From Pseudomonas sp. Leaf48 (GTDB lineage: Bacteria > Pseudomonadota > Gammaproteobacteria > Pseudomonadales > Pseudomonadaceae): DNA of 64,000 nucleotides. The notes below the pieces were generated by a model. That model saw only the letters and a list, made by a program, of their open reading frames with translations, ran no database searches and was not told the origin of the DNA. Position numbers and translations under genes: made by a program. Below are positions 8,279-16,258 of the stretch, piece by piece (within the stretch, counting starts at the first letter, position 1; the number at the start of each line of letters is the position of its first letter). The stretch spans positions 158,478-222,477 of the forward strand of contig NZ_LMLH01000032.1 in assembly GCF_001421885.1 (NCBI RefSeq). The letters run 5' to 3'.

Positions 8279-9650
8279 AGGCTGGCGCTCCTCCAGCAGC
8301 CGCCTGCTGGCGCTCTACAGTTCACTGTTCGTGATCTGGAGCGCGAGCCTCATGGGGGTGATGTACTACGAGGTATCGAGCTATCTGGACAACCTGGCCA
8401 AACATTCGCTGATGCAACGCCAGCATCTGTTTTCGCATTTCTCCGGCGAACAACTGGCGGACGCCCTCGCCGTCAGCATGACGTTCGATATTCGCGGCGT
8501 CGATGCCTACGGTTTGTTTGATGCCGAACTCCGCTACCTCAATGGCGCCCTGCGCCACATCCCCTACGGCCTGCCGCTGGACGGCAAGATCCACATGCTC
8601 AGCGATTGTGCCGGTTCCGACGATCCGACCCTGCCCGCCGACAGCTGCGACGCGGTGGCGACCCAAACCCGGGACGGCCGCTGGCTGGTGCTGGTGCGCG
8701 ACAACGGCTCGCTGTTCGCCGTAACCCGGATAATCCTGCATGCCCTGTTCTGGGGTGCGACCCTGACCATAATCCCCGGCATCATTGGCTGGCATTTGCT
8801 GCGCCGGCGTCCGCTGCAACGCATACGCGCGATTCAGGCCAGCGCCGAAGCCATAGTCGCCGGCGACCTGACGCGGCGCTTGCCGCTGTCCAACCGGCGC
8901 GACGAACTGGACATGCTCGCCGCCATCGTCAACGCCATGCTCGAACGTATCGAGCGCCTGATGCACGAGGTCAAGGGGGTGTGCGACAACATCGCCCACG
9001 ACCTGCGCACACCCCTGACCCGCCTGCGTGCGCAGCTCTACCGCATGCAACAACAGGCCGGTGAAGGTTCCAAAGAGGCGGCACAGCTGGATCTGGTACT
9101 CGGCGAGGCCGACACGCTGATGGCGCGCTTTCGGGGATTACTGCGGATTTCCGAACTCGAAGACCGTCAGCGCCGTTCCGGCTTCGTGCAGCTCGACCCG
9201 ACACCGCTGCTGCAGGAACTGCATGACTTCTATTTACCCCTGGCAGAAGACGATGGCCTGGTTTTCCAATTGCAGCTGCCGGGGACTTTGCCACCACTTA
9301 ATGGCGACCGCGCCCTGCTGTTTGAAGCAGTGGCGAATCTGTTGAGCAACTCGATCAAATTCACCCCACCCGGGGGCCAGGTGATTCTGCGCGGGACAGA
9401 CGCGGGCGGCCACACGAAAATCGAAGTGCTCGACTCCGGGCCCGGCATTCCCGAGGCCGAACGCGAAGCGGTGTTCCAGCGTTTCTACCGCGCTGAAGCG
9501 GGCAATCTCAAAAGCGGATTCGGCCTGGGGCTGTCGATCGTCGCAGCCATTGTCAGCCTGCATGGATTTACCCTGGAGGTAGGTAGCAGTGAGCTGGGGG
9601 GTGCGCAGTTGGTGCTTGATTGTCGGCAGCGGCTGATTCCTCAGGCCTGA
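8256..9650 (+). CDS. Membrane sensor histidine kinase, 464 aa
   Basis: Two membrane helices (residues about 16-37 and 155-180) flank a periplasmic domain of roughly 115 residues holding two cysteines (MLSDCAGSDD and PADSCDAV) that may pair. HAMP follows near 180-235. The HisKA box has the phosphoaccepting H248 in NIAHDLRTPLTRL, and the HATPase shows the N box (LLSNSIKF), G1 (DSGPGIP) and G2 (SGFGLGLSIV). All catalytic motifs are intact. It works with the overlapping response regulator. The stimulus is unknown. Confidence 0.9.
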   Translation: MSLPNPSKGWRSSSSRLLALYSSLFVIWSASLMGVMYYEVSSYLDNLAKHSLMQRQHLFSHFSGEQLADALAVSMTFDIRGVDAYGLFDAELRYLNGALRHIPYGLPLDGKIHMLSDCAGSDDPTLPADSCDAVATQTRDGRWLVLVRDNGSLFAVTRIILHALFWGATLTIIPGIIGWHLLRRRPLQRIRAIQASAEAIVAGDLTRRLPLSNRRDELDMLAAIVNAMLERIERLMHEVKGVCDNIAHDLRTPLTRLRAQLYRMQQQAGEGSKEAAQLDLVLGEADTLMARFRGLLRISELEDRQRRSGFVQLDPTPLLQELHDFYLPLAEDDGLVFQLQLPGTLPPLNGDRALLFEAVANLLSNSIKFTPPGGQVILRGTDAGGHTKIEVLDSGPGIPEAEREAVFQRFYRAEAGNLKSGFGLGLSIVAAIVSLHGFTLEVGSSELGGAQLVLDCRQRLIPQA

Positions 9651-9745
9651 TCTTAATGACGACCAAGCCCCCTCGCCACAGAGACTCGCCCGCAGGGTCA
9701 ATGCTGACGCACTGACCCTGGTAATACTCTCCCGATCAATCAGGT

Positions 9746-10543
9746 TCAGATGGCCATACTGTCGACGACGCCACCGTCGACCCGCAAGGCAGCACCAGTG
9801 GTGGCCGACGACAACGGCGAAGCGATGTACGCCACCAGGTTCGCCACTTCCTCGACATTGGCCACGCGCTGGATGATCGAAGTCGGCCGAGCGTTGCGTA
9901 CGAAGTCATCGGCTTCCTCCTGAACACTGCGGCCCGACCTGGCAATGGCATCCTTGAGCATCAGTTCCACTCCGTCGGTCAACGTCGGACCGGGCAGGAT
10001 CGCATTGACCGTCACCCCGGTGCCCGCCAGCCGCTTGGCCAATCCATGGGACACGGCGAGGTTGGCGCTTTTGGTCACGCCATAATTGAGCATGTCGGCC
10101 GGAATGGCGATCCCGGATTCCGAAGACAGGAAAATCACCCGTCCCCAGCCCTGCTTGACCATGTCCGGCACGTAATGCCGAGACAGGCGCACACCGGAGA
10201 TCACGTTGACCTCATAGAAGCGCGCCCACTCACTGTCGGGCGTCTCAAAGAAATCCACCGCGTTGTAGATCCCCAGATTGTTCACCAGGATGTCGGCCCG
10301 GGGTTCGGCGGCGAACAGTTTGTCGGCGCCTTCTGCCGTGCCCAGGTCCGCGGTCAGACCACGCAACTGTGCACCGGGCACTTGCTGGCGAATGCTCGCC
10401 AGAGCCTGTTCGACCTTGGCCGTGTCGCGACCGATCACCACCACGGTAGCGCCGGATTCGGCCAGCGCCTTGCTGATACCCAAGCCAATGCCCGCCGTGC
10501 TGCCGCTGACGATCGCCAGTTTCCCGCTCAAATCAATTTTCAT
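9746..10543 (-). CDS. Short-chain dehydrogenase/reductase, 265 aa
   Basis: Classical SDR: cofactor motif SGSTAGIG at residues 13-20 (Ser in place of the usual Thr), NNLGIY for the NAG region, catalytic Ser near 140 (FLSSESG) and the Y-x3-K pair in LNYGVTKS near 153-157. The C-terminal TTGAALRVDGGVV is typical of enoyl-ACP reductase-like and glucose dehydrogenase-like SDRs. The RBS GAGGGGTGG precedes the ATG at 10543. GRD after the second strand suggests an NADP(H) preference. Substrate unknown; no pathway neighbours. Confidence 0.85.
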   Translation of the reverse strand: MKIDLSGKLAIVSGSTAGIGLGISKALAESGATVVVIGRDTAKVEQALASIRQQVPGAQLRGLTADLGTAEGADKLFAAEPRADILVNNLGIYNAVDFFETPDSEWARFYEVNVISGVRLSRHYVPDMVKQGWGRVIFLSSESGIAIPADMLNYGVTKSANLAVSHGLAKRLAGTGVTVNAILPGPTLTDGVELMLKDAIARSGRSVQEEADDFVRNARPTSIIQRVANVEEVANLVAYIASPLSSATTGAALRVDGGVVDSMAI

Positions 10544-10707
10544 ACGTCACCACCCCTCAATGTAGGAACTGCCAAAGGCTGCGAACTTTTGACCCGGCAA
10601 CGCGGCTCGACCGCAAACCTGCTTCACCTCGCCCGTCAGTTGACGTAAAGCCGCAGGAATCCTCTGCGCTCGGCGGACCAGCTCGAAGGTCTGCGCCAGC
10701 GTAGTCT

Positions 10708-10869
10708 GGATATCGACTTGGTCAACTGCGTGCCGATGACGCGACGTTCGACATCAACCTGTCCGAGCTATCGATGTTCTGGAACGGCGTCAACGATAAC
10801 GATCCGGCAGAACGCTGGTTGCGCTGGAAAACTGCACAGCACATGTCGGCTCCACTGCCGGGGCACTAG
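10708..10869 (+). pseudogene. C-terminal remnant of a LysR-type regulator
   Basis: The frame ending at the TAG at 10867 encodes LRADDATFDINLSELSMFWN then GVNDNDPAERWLRWKTAQHM. This closely matches the C terminus of the LysR protein encoded at 41244-42143 (LRAEDPPFEIEAAQLSMAWS then GVHDNDPAERWLRSRIAQFM). An in-frame TAG lies at 10702-10704 and no upstream part of the regulator is present. About 53 codons survive. The remnant lies antisense to the last codons of the DinB-like gene. Confidence 0.75.
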
Positions 10870-11386
10870 GCAATCGAACCCATGCCGGGTCGGAATCGCG
10901 CAGGTACACCGGCATGTCGGTCACCGGGGGCATGGCCGGAATCTCGAAATACATCTGCACCACCCAGCCACGGTGATAGCTGGCGTGGTTGACCACATGC
11001 ATCAACATGGCGCCGGCGCTCATGGAGCCGCTTTCGCCCGAGACAAAGGTGAATTCGATGGGTTTGTCCAGCGAGGCATCGGTTTGCCGGGCGCACCAGT
11101 CGCAGTACCAGTGATCGATTTCTTTTTGCGCCCTGTGCAATTCAGACAGCTCGGCATGCAGCAGATCATGCGAGGTCTTGAAGTCGTGCCCCCGGCCTTC
11201 GAGGTGGGCCCGCCAGATGCAGTCCACAACTAACACGTGATTGAGCGTGCCGACCATGTTCTTGAACACCGATATTCGCTCTTTATTGACCTCTCCGGGC
11301 GGTAACGCCATGAGGCTGTCAAACAGCCGCTGATTGGCCCAGCGTTTGTAATCGGCGAGCAGGCAGGCAGTGCGTGCGGTAATCAT
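10790..11386 (-). CDS. DinB-fold protein, about 198 aa
   Basis: Four-helix DinB/YfiT-type fold: NHVLVVDCIW near residue 48 and HVVNHASYHRGWV carry the metal-binding histidines of the family, and the body begins MITARTACLLADYKRWANQR. DinB proteins are metal-dependent and some act as thiol transferases. The ATG at 11386 begins the conserved part; the frame is open to 11422. The last 26 or so codons overlap the LysR remnant in antisense, so the C-terminal tail after DPAWVRLPSAPAVE is probably not the ancestral one. Confidence 0.8.
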   Translation of the reverse strand: MITARTACLLADYKRWANQRLFDSLMALPPGEVNKERISVFKNMVGTLNHVLVVDCIWRAHLEGRGHDFKTSHDLLHAELSELHRAQKEIDHWYCDWCARQTDASLDKPIEFTFVSGESGSMSAGAMLMHVVNHASYHRGWVVQMYFEIPAMPPVTDMPVYLRDSDPAWVRLPSAPAVEPTCAVQFSSATSVLPDRYR

Positions 11387-11605
11387 CAGAGTTCTCCGAT
11401 GGCGATGCGCACTCCCTAGCATAGACCCGATAGGCTTTGGCAGCCCATACGCTGATCATCGGTAGAAAATATCGGCCTGCACCGGACAATGAATTTCTGC
11501 CACCACAAAATGTATGTCGCACCCGCAGGGAACTCCTGCCGATCGTCGCGCATCCTAAATAGTGTGGTACATCCCTTATGCTTCACGCTGTCGGAGGACA
11601 CCGTC

Positions 11606-11905
11606 ATGCGCCGTCTATTTATCCTTGCTTCGCTGGTATTTTGTTTGCCCTTCGGTTCGGCCATGGCCGACGTGGACGCCGAAGACGTTGCCACGTCCGC
11701 GGGTGTGTCCGCGTCGCTGTACTCGACCTTCAAAGACCACAAACTGATGATTCCCGCCCGGGATGACGCCTCCAGTTTCGTGGCCAGTGACGGCGCGATC
11801 CGGGGTGCCTACCTGGAGTCGGTATTACAGACGATTCGTCAGGACCATCCCGAACTCAACAACACCAGTGACGAAGACCTGGCCCGCGCCATCCTCGTTC
11901 AGTAA
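11606..11905 (+). CDS. DUF2388 family exported protein, 99 aa
   Basis: Signal peptide at residues 1-19 (MRRLFILASLVFCLPFGSA), then the DUF2388 core: DAEDVATSAGVSASLYSTF, FKDHKLMIPARDDASSFVAS and GAIRGAYLE. The family is restricted to Pseudomonas and close relatives and usually occurs as several small paralogs of unknown role. The ATG at 11606 is preferred over upstream starts because it yields the signal peptide and has GGAGGA 9 bp upstream. Confidence 0.85.
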   Translation: MRRLFILASLVFCLPFGSAMADVDAEDVATSAGVSASLYSTFKDHKLMIPARDDASSFVASDGAIRGAYLESVLQTIRQDHPELNNTSDEDLARAILVQ

Positions 11906-11969
11906 GGCGTTGCCGATCATTGAAGATCGACCCACGGCAAGGCCCGTGACAGCTGTGCAGGGGTCGCCA

Positions 11970-12050
11970 CAGGCTGCGATCTTTTGCTGATTATCTTGGG
12001 GCATTGAAAGCCAACACAGATAAAATTCAAGAGCAAAAGATCGCGGCCTG
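11970..12050. repeat. Inverted intergenic repeat (REP-like)
   Basis: CAGGCTGCGATCTTTTGCT at 11970-11988 and AGCAAAAGATCGCGGCCTG at 12032-12050 are inverted copies with one mismatch in 19. This core is common between Pseudomonas genes. A degenerate half-copy (aggctgcgaacttttga) occurs near 10575. Confidence 0.7.
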
Positions 12051-12075
12051 CGGCAGCTCCGACAGTGGAGGCCTC

Positions 12076-12740
12076 ATGAAACTCTCGGCCAGAATGGCGT
12101 TGCGTTGCTCGCCATTGTCGGCACTCTCGCCTACCTCGGGCTTGCGGTCTGGGGCCTGGGTGGATTCAGTGCGTTTTTCGCCCATGGATCGCTGATCGTC
12201 GTGGCCCTCGCCACACTGGTCATGGCCGTGGCTTCGCTGTTTACCGAGGCCAGCCTGAGTCCGGGTGAGCGTGAAGACCGGGCCAATCGCTGGGTGATCC
12301 CGGCCCTTGGCGTGCTCGGAATATTGAGCGGTTTCCTGCCGGCCTACACCGACCGCATTGATTTCTGGACATTCGGTGGCGAAGGTGTGCGCTGGCTCGG
12401 GGCGTTGTTGTTCATCATTGGCGGCGCATTGCGCCTGTGGCCGGTGTTCGTGCTGGGCAGGCGCTTCAGCGGGCTGGTGGCGATCCAGCCTGGGCACAGG
12501 CTGGTAACCGAGGGGATCTACCGCAACCTGCGCAACCCCAGTTACTTGGGAATGCTGATCATAGGCCTGGGATGGGCACTGGCCTTTCGTTCGGGGGTTG
12601 GCTTGCTATTGACGGCGCTGATGCTGATCCCGCTGATTGCCCGTATTCACTCGGAAGAAGTCTTGCTGAAAGCGCAGTGTGGCGGTGAATACGAGGCCTA
12701 TTGCAGCCGCAGCTGGCGACTGATCCCCGGCCTTTACTAG
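12076..12740 (+). CDS. ICMT-type membrane methyltransferase, probable frameshift near the start
   Basis: The downstream frame (12105-12740, about 211 codons) encodes a polytopic protein with the isoprenylcysteine carboxyl methyltransferase fold: RLVTEGIYRNLRNPSYLG, then IARIHSEEVLL and YEAYCSRSWRLIPGLY. The well-placed start is the ATG at 12076 (GGAGG at 12067-12071), giving MKLSARMAL, but this is in another frame. A tandem GTTGC at 12099-12103 and 12104-12108 lies exactly at the join; removing one copy gives MKLSARMALLAIVGTLAYLG, a natural membrane N terminus. Either the gene is disrupted, or it starts at the TTG at 12105, or the sequence has an error. Bacterial homologs methylate unknown substrates. 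Confidence 0.7.
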
Positions 12741-12781
12741 CTTGAACACAGTGCCCCTGCGTGATTTGGAACGTTATCCCG

Positions 12782-12869
12782 GTGGGAGCGGGCTTGCTCG
12801 CGAAAGCGCAGTGTCAGCGGGCAGTGTTGTCGACTGGCACTGCGCTTTCGCGAGCAAGCCCGCTCCCAC
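12782..12869. repeat. REP pair, perfect 32-bp inverted repeat
   Basis: GTGGGAGCGGGCTTGCTCGC and 12 further bases at 12782-12813 are repeated exactly in inverted orientation at 12838-12869. This is a paired REP/BIME element between the methyltransferase and HAD genes and could terminate transcription from both sides. A close relative lies at 17432-17534. Confidence 0.9.
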
Positions 12870-12886
12870 AGGGCGGATGGTGCTGG

Positions 12887-13555
12887 TCAGGTATTTTGTA
12901 GTTGAATTTGATCACCGGATTTCAGGCAAACGGCGACCGACTCATAGTCCACCAGCGTCGCATGTGGCGTCTGAATCGGATGATCATGGGTTGACGTGAT
13001 GACGACCAGATCCGCGCGTGCGGCTTCAGCAGCGAGAATCCCCACCGTAGCATCCTCGAAGATCAGGCACTCACTGATCTCGACCCCCAGCTTGCGAGCC
13101 GCGAGCCGGTAACCGGCAGGATCGGGTTTGCCCGCGCTGACGTCCTCGGCGGTCACCATCACCGCAGGTTCCGGGATCCCGGCCGCCGCCATACGGCGCA
13201 GCGCCAGCGCCCGCGGTGCAGAGGTGACGATGGCCCACTGTCGGGCCGGCAGCGACTTGAGAAAAGCCGCCGCGCCCGCCACTTCGGTCACCCCATCGAC
13301 ATCTTCGATCTCGGCTGCAGTGATCCACTGCGCCTGCGCCTGGGCATCCACCCCGGGCAACCCCAGGCGACTGATGGTGTCGATGGCACGAGCACCATGG
13401 ATGGTTGGCAGGAAAGTCTCGACATCGACCCCGTGGCGCACCGCCCAAGTGGCCCAGACTCGCTCGGCGGCGGCAATAGAGGTGAGGACGGTACCGTCCA
13501 TATCGAACAGAAACGCGCGATAGGCCGTGTTGAAAACCGATTCAAGGGCAGACAA
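12887..13555 (-). CDS. HAD-superfamily phosphatase, 222 aa
   Basis: Motif I is DMDGT with nucleophile D18 and D20, motif II lies in IVTSAPRA, the motif III lysine is in AGKPDPAGY, and motif IV is LIFEDATVGILAA. The helical cap lies between residues 25 and 90, the arrangement of sugar-phosphate phosphatases (YfbT/YniC-like) and beta-phosphoglucomutases. The start is a TTG at 13555 with GAGG upstream; no ATG is nearby in frame. Probable role: hydrolysis of a small sugar or polyol phosphate in the cytosol. Substrate is inference. Confidence 0.8.
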   Translation of the reverse strand: MSALESVFNTAYRAFLFDMDGTVLTSIAAAERVWATWAVRHGVDVETFLPTIHGARAIDTISRLGLPGVDAQAQAQWITAAEIEDVDGVTEVAGAAAFLKSLPARQWAIVTSAPRALALRRMAAAGIPEPAVMVTAEDVSAGKPDPAGYRLAARKLGVEISECLIFEDATVGILAAEAARADLVVITSTHDHPIQTPHATLVDYESVAVCLKSGDQIQLQNT

Positions 13556-13572
13556 AAGAGAACCTCACAGGT

Positions 13573-13592
13573 GCCGGGCAGAGTTGCCCGGC
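13573..13592 (-). terminator. Hairpin between the receiver and HAD genes
   Basis: GCCGGGCA-GAGT-TGCCCGGC forms an 8-bp stem. It lies 49 bp behind the stop of the receiver gene and directly before the HAD start. There is no clear T-run, so it may be Rho-assisted or an attenuator. Confidence 0.45.
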
Positions 13593-13641
13593 AATGTAAC
13601 ATCCCCCCCGATGTCGCGGTACACACCCCCTGTAGGTTGTG

Positions 13642-14052
13642 TCAGTGGCGGAGCGGGTTCAGGGCACCTTGCACGCAATCGAGCAATTGCCCGATGGCCC
13701 AGGGTTTCTTGATGAATGACACCGCATGCCGCACCCCGGAGCTGGCTGGCGTTTCAAAGCCGGACATGATCATGATCGGTTTTTCCGGCCAGCGATCGCC
13801 AAATTGGTTGGCCAGGTCCGCACCATTGAGCGTGCCGGGCATGGTGATGTCCGTCAGTAGCATGCGCACTCGCGTGGCATGTTCCTCCAGGTACTGCGAG
13901 GCCGCGTCCGCACTGCTTTGTGGTTCAACCACAAAGCCTTCCTCTTGCAGAATTTCACAGAGAAACTCCAGGATCAGCGGATCATCTTCAACCACCAGAA
14001 TCAACCCGCCAGGAAGATGTTCGCCCGTCGTCGAATCTCGACTCATGACCAT
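13642..14052 (-). CDS. Stand-alone receiver protein, about 136 aa
   Basis: Single response-regulator receiver: acidic pocket VVEDDPLI, phosphoacceptor Asp in MLLTDITMPG, and K in SFIKKPW. No output domain follows, as in CheY-like proteins and phosphorelay receivers. The ATG at 14052 has GGGAGC at correct spacing; an ATG at 14046 is also possible. It resembles receivers at the ends of hybrid kinases, so it may take phosphate from a kinase encoded elsewhere. No kinase is adjacent. Confidence 0.85.
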   Translation of the reverse strand: MVMSRDSTTGEHLPGGLILVVEDDPLILEFLCEILQEEGFVVEPQSSADAASQYLEEHATRVRMLLTDITMPGTLNGADLANQFGDRWPEKPIMIMSGFETPASSGVRHAVSFIKKPWAIGQLLDCVQGALNPLRH

Positions 14053-14269
14053 GCCGCTCCCTGATTGCATAAATGAATTCGCGGGCTCTACTCCGCTACC
14101 TACAAGGTATGAGCAGCGGACTCGGAGGAAATTCATTTTTGATAGAGGCGCACGACGAATACTTTGAAAGTAGCCGTCATTGCAGCAGGGCCAGCCCGAT
14201 TCCAGACTGACCCTGACACTTGCAGGGTGGAAGGTTGCAAGCTCCCACAGAGGTTGGGGCGACCAGGAC

Positions 14270-14533
14270 TTACTGCGACGTTTCTTTTTTCATGGTGTCC
14301 CTGGACATGCTGTCTTTCTTCATCGAGTCCTTGCTCATTGCATCTTTGGACATGCTGTCTTTGCTCATCGAGTCCTTGGACATGGAGTCCTTTTTCATTG
14401 CGTCCCTGGACATCGCGTCCTTGGACATCGAATCCTTGCTCATGCTGTCATTGCTCATCGTGTCCGCTGCGAAAACGCAAGCGGCGCCAACGGCCAGGCA
14501 CATGGACAGAACAACGGTGGTCAACTTTTTCAT
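14270..14533 (-). CDS. Pentapeptide MxKDx repeat protein, 87 aa
   Basis: Signal peptide MKKLTTVVLSMCLAVGAACV followed by FAA, then about twelve tandem MSKDS/MSKDA/MKKDS units: a Met-rich, alternately charged, low-complexity domain exported to the periplasm. The class is known as penta_MxKDx. The methionine richness and the location 50 bp downstream of a periplasmic Mo-cofactor oxidoreductase of the methionine-sulphoxide-reductase fold suggest a Met-rich scavenger or substrate; this is inference. The 15-bp DNA repeats are prone to copy-number change. Confidence 0.85.
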   Translation of the reverse strand: MKKLTTVVLSMCLAVGAACVFAADTMSNDSMSKDSMSKDAMSRDAMKKDSMSKDSMSKDSMSKDAMSKDSMKKDSMSRDTMKKETSQ

Positions 14534-14583
14534 GATGAAACTCCTTGATGCATTGGGGAAAGGTAGAAACAACCAGGTGCCCG

Positions 14584-15369
14584 TCAACTGCCACCGAACC
14601 AGTTGTAGCCCTGGTCTTCCCAGTAGCCGCCGCTGTAGGTGTTGCTGACGAAAATCGCCTGAATGTGCTTGGGGTTTTTGTAGCCCAGCTTGGTGGGCAT
14701 GCGCAGCTTCATCGGGAAGCCATATTCACGGGGCAACACCGCACCGTCCCAGGTCAGCGCCAGCAGGGTTTGCGCATGCAGTGCGGTGGCCATGTCGATG
14801 CTGGTGTAGTAGTCATCGGCGCATTTGAAGCCGACGTATTTGGCATCGGTGTCGGCGCCGACGCGCTTGAGAAAATCACTGAAACGCACCCCGCCCCAAC
14901 GCCCGATCGCGCTCCAGCCTTCCACGCAGATGTGCCGGGTGATTTGCTCGGTCTGGGCCATGGCGCGCAGTTCTTCGAGGCGCCAGCTGCGCTTGTCGGC
15001 GACAAGGCCGGTGACTTCCAGCCGATAACCCTCCTCCTCCACCGTCGGCGCTTCGTCGATGCCGTAAAAGGCATTGAACGGAAACGGCCGGGTGATCATC
15101 GACTGCGGATAGGTCGGCGCCATGGCGTTGGGGTTGAACAGCCAGCCCTGCACCCGATCATTGAATCGCGACATGGAGGACAACGCACTCTCGACGCTGT
15201 CGTTGTCGGTCAGGTTGCAGCCGGACAACATGGCCACGCCTCCGAGGGTCAGGCCACGCAGCAGGAACGAACGGCGTGAGCGGTCCTCGATCTGCGGGGC
15301 GAGGATTTTCCGGGCGTCGGTCAGGATGGATGACTCGTCCAGCCCTGATCCTTGAACAGGCTTCTTCAT
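14584..15369 (-). CDS. Tat-exported molybdopterin oxidoreductase (SUOX/MsrP-like), 261 aa
   Basis: Twin-arginine signal SRRSFLLRGLTLGGVAML ending in a Cys (SGCNL), so possibly also a lipoprotein. The Mo-cofactor fold is clear: the Cys ligand lies in ITRHICVEGWSAIGRWGGV, and PREYGFPMKLRMPTKLGYKN near the C terminus is typical. It is related to MsrP/YedY and sulphite-oxidase-like enzymes. It overlaps the cytochrome b gene by 4 bp (15366-15369), which should be its membrane electron partner. Substrate is not certain; reduction of an oxidised substrate in the periplasm is likely. Confidence 0.85.
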   Translation of the reverse strand: MKKPVQGSGLDESSILTDARKILAPQIEDRSRRSFLLRGLTLGGVAMLSGCNLTDNDSVESALSSMSRFNDRVQGWLFNPNAMAPTYPQSMITRPFPFNAFYGIDEAPTVEEEGYRLEVTGLVADKRSWRLEELRAMAQTEQITRHICVEGWSAIGRWGGVRFSDFLKRVGADTDAKYVGFKCADDYYTSIDMATALHAQTLLALTWDGAVLPREYGFPMKLRMPTKLGYKNPKHIQAIFVSNTYSGGYWEDQGYNWFGGS

Positions 15370-15983
15370 ACGTGCTCCTTGCGACCGACAATCATGGCCA
15401 GCAATGTTTTTGGAACCAGTGCGACCATCAGCAGATGTACCGCGACGAAGGCCACCAACAGCGCCATGGCGAAGAAGTGCACACGGCGTGCGCCTTCGTA
15501 GCCCCACAGCAATTCACGCAGCAGCGGGAACTGCACCGACTTCCACAGCACCAGCCCCGACAGCACCAACAGGATGATGTCGACCATCACGAACAGATAC
15601 GCCAGCCGTTGCACCTGGTTGTAATGACTCAGGTCGGCGTGCCCCAGCCTGCCCCGCACCGCTGCGCCCAGGTCATGCAGCACGCCTTTGGGCGACACCG
15701 GGAAAAAGCGCCGTTGCAATCGGCCGCTGAACAGGTTGCAGGCCAGATAGATAAGACCGTTGATCGCCAGAAACCACATCGCTGCGAAGTGCCATTGCAG
15801 GGCTCCGCCGAGCCAGCCGCCGAGGGTAATCGAGGCAGGAAAGCTGAACTCGTAGATCGGCGAGGCGTTGTAGATGCGCCAACCGCTGGTGACCATCACC
15901 AGCACCGCCACGGCGTTGAGCCAATGGGTCAGGCGTAGCCAGCGTGGATGACTGGCCTTGGGTGTGGCAGTTGACTGCGACAT
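15366..15983 (-). CDS. Cytochrome b561-type membrane subunit, 205 aa
   Basis: Four to five membrane helices with the expected haem histidines: RLTHWLNAVAVLVMVTSGW, LQWHFAAMWFLAINGLIY, and the final RRVHFFAMALLVAFVAVHLL. It carries two b haems and links the quinone pool to the periplasmic Mo enzyme encoded by the overlapping next gene. The start at 15983 (MSQSTATPKASHPRWLRL) precedes the first helix; an open upstream extension to 16319 lacks family character. First gene of a probable three-gene operon ending with the MxKDx protein. Confidence 0.85.
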   Translation of the reverse strand: MSQSTATPKASHPRWLRLTHWLNAVAVLVMVTSGWRIYNASPIYEFSFPASITLGGWLGGALQWHFAAMWFLAINGLIYLACNLFSGRLQRRFFPVSPKGVLHDLGAAVRGRLGHADLSHYNQVQRLAYLFVMVDIILLVLSGLVLWKSVQFPLLRELLWGYEGARRVHFFAMALLVAFVAVHLLMVALVPKTLLAMIVGRKEHV

Positions 15984-16084
15984 GTCCGGCTCCGGGTTGA
16001 TGTTCGTTGGAGCCGAGTATGGAAGCCGGGTGTTCGCCAAATCCTCACGTAAAGTTAAATTAAACGTGATAACTGCCTGCGTAC

Positions 16085-16190
16085 CCCTGTAGGAGCGAGC
16101 ACGCTCGCGATGAACCTGAGAGCGCCGTGGGGTGTCAGGCCTCCAGTGTCTTCGTTTACGACCATCGCGAGCCTGCTCGCTCCTACAGGG
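16085..16190. repeat. REP pair (tgtaggagcgagc type)
   Basis: CCCTGTAGGAGCGAGCACGC and 8 further bases at 16085-16112 face an inverted near-copy at 16163-16190 (one or two mismatches). It lies between divergent genes. Confidence 0.85.
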
Positions 16191-16258
16191 TTTTGTGTGG
16201 CCCGCCGATGGGGCAACTATGGTTAAATGCCGCCCCCGCAAATTGCCGACCCAGACCC

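Noticed and set aside
8322..9053. 243-codon minus-strand frame inside the histidine kinase gene
   Set aside because: The kinase on the plus strand has all catalytic motifs; the opposite frame is a translation artefact.
14270..14533. Short tandem DNA repeats as a CRISPR or minisatellite only
   Set aside because: They keep a coding frame with a signal peptide and encode a known type of repeat protein.
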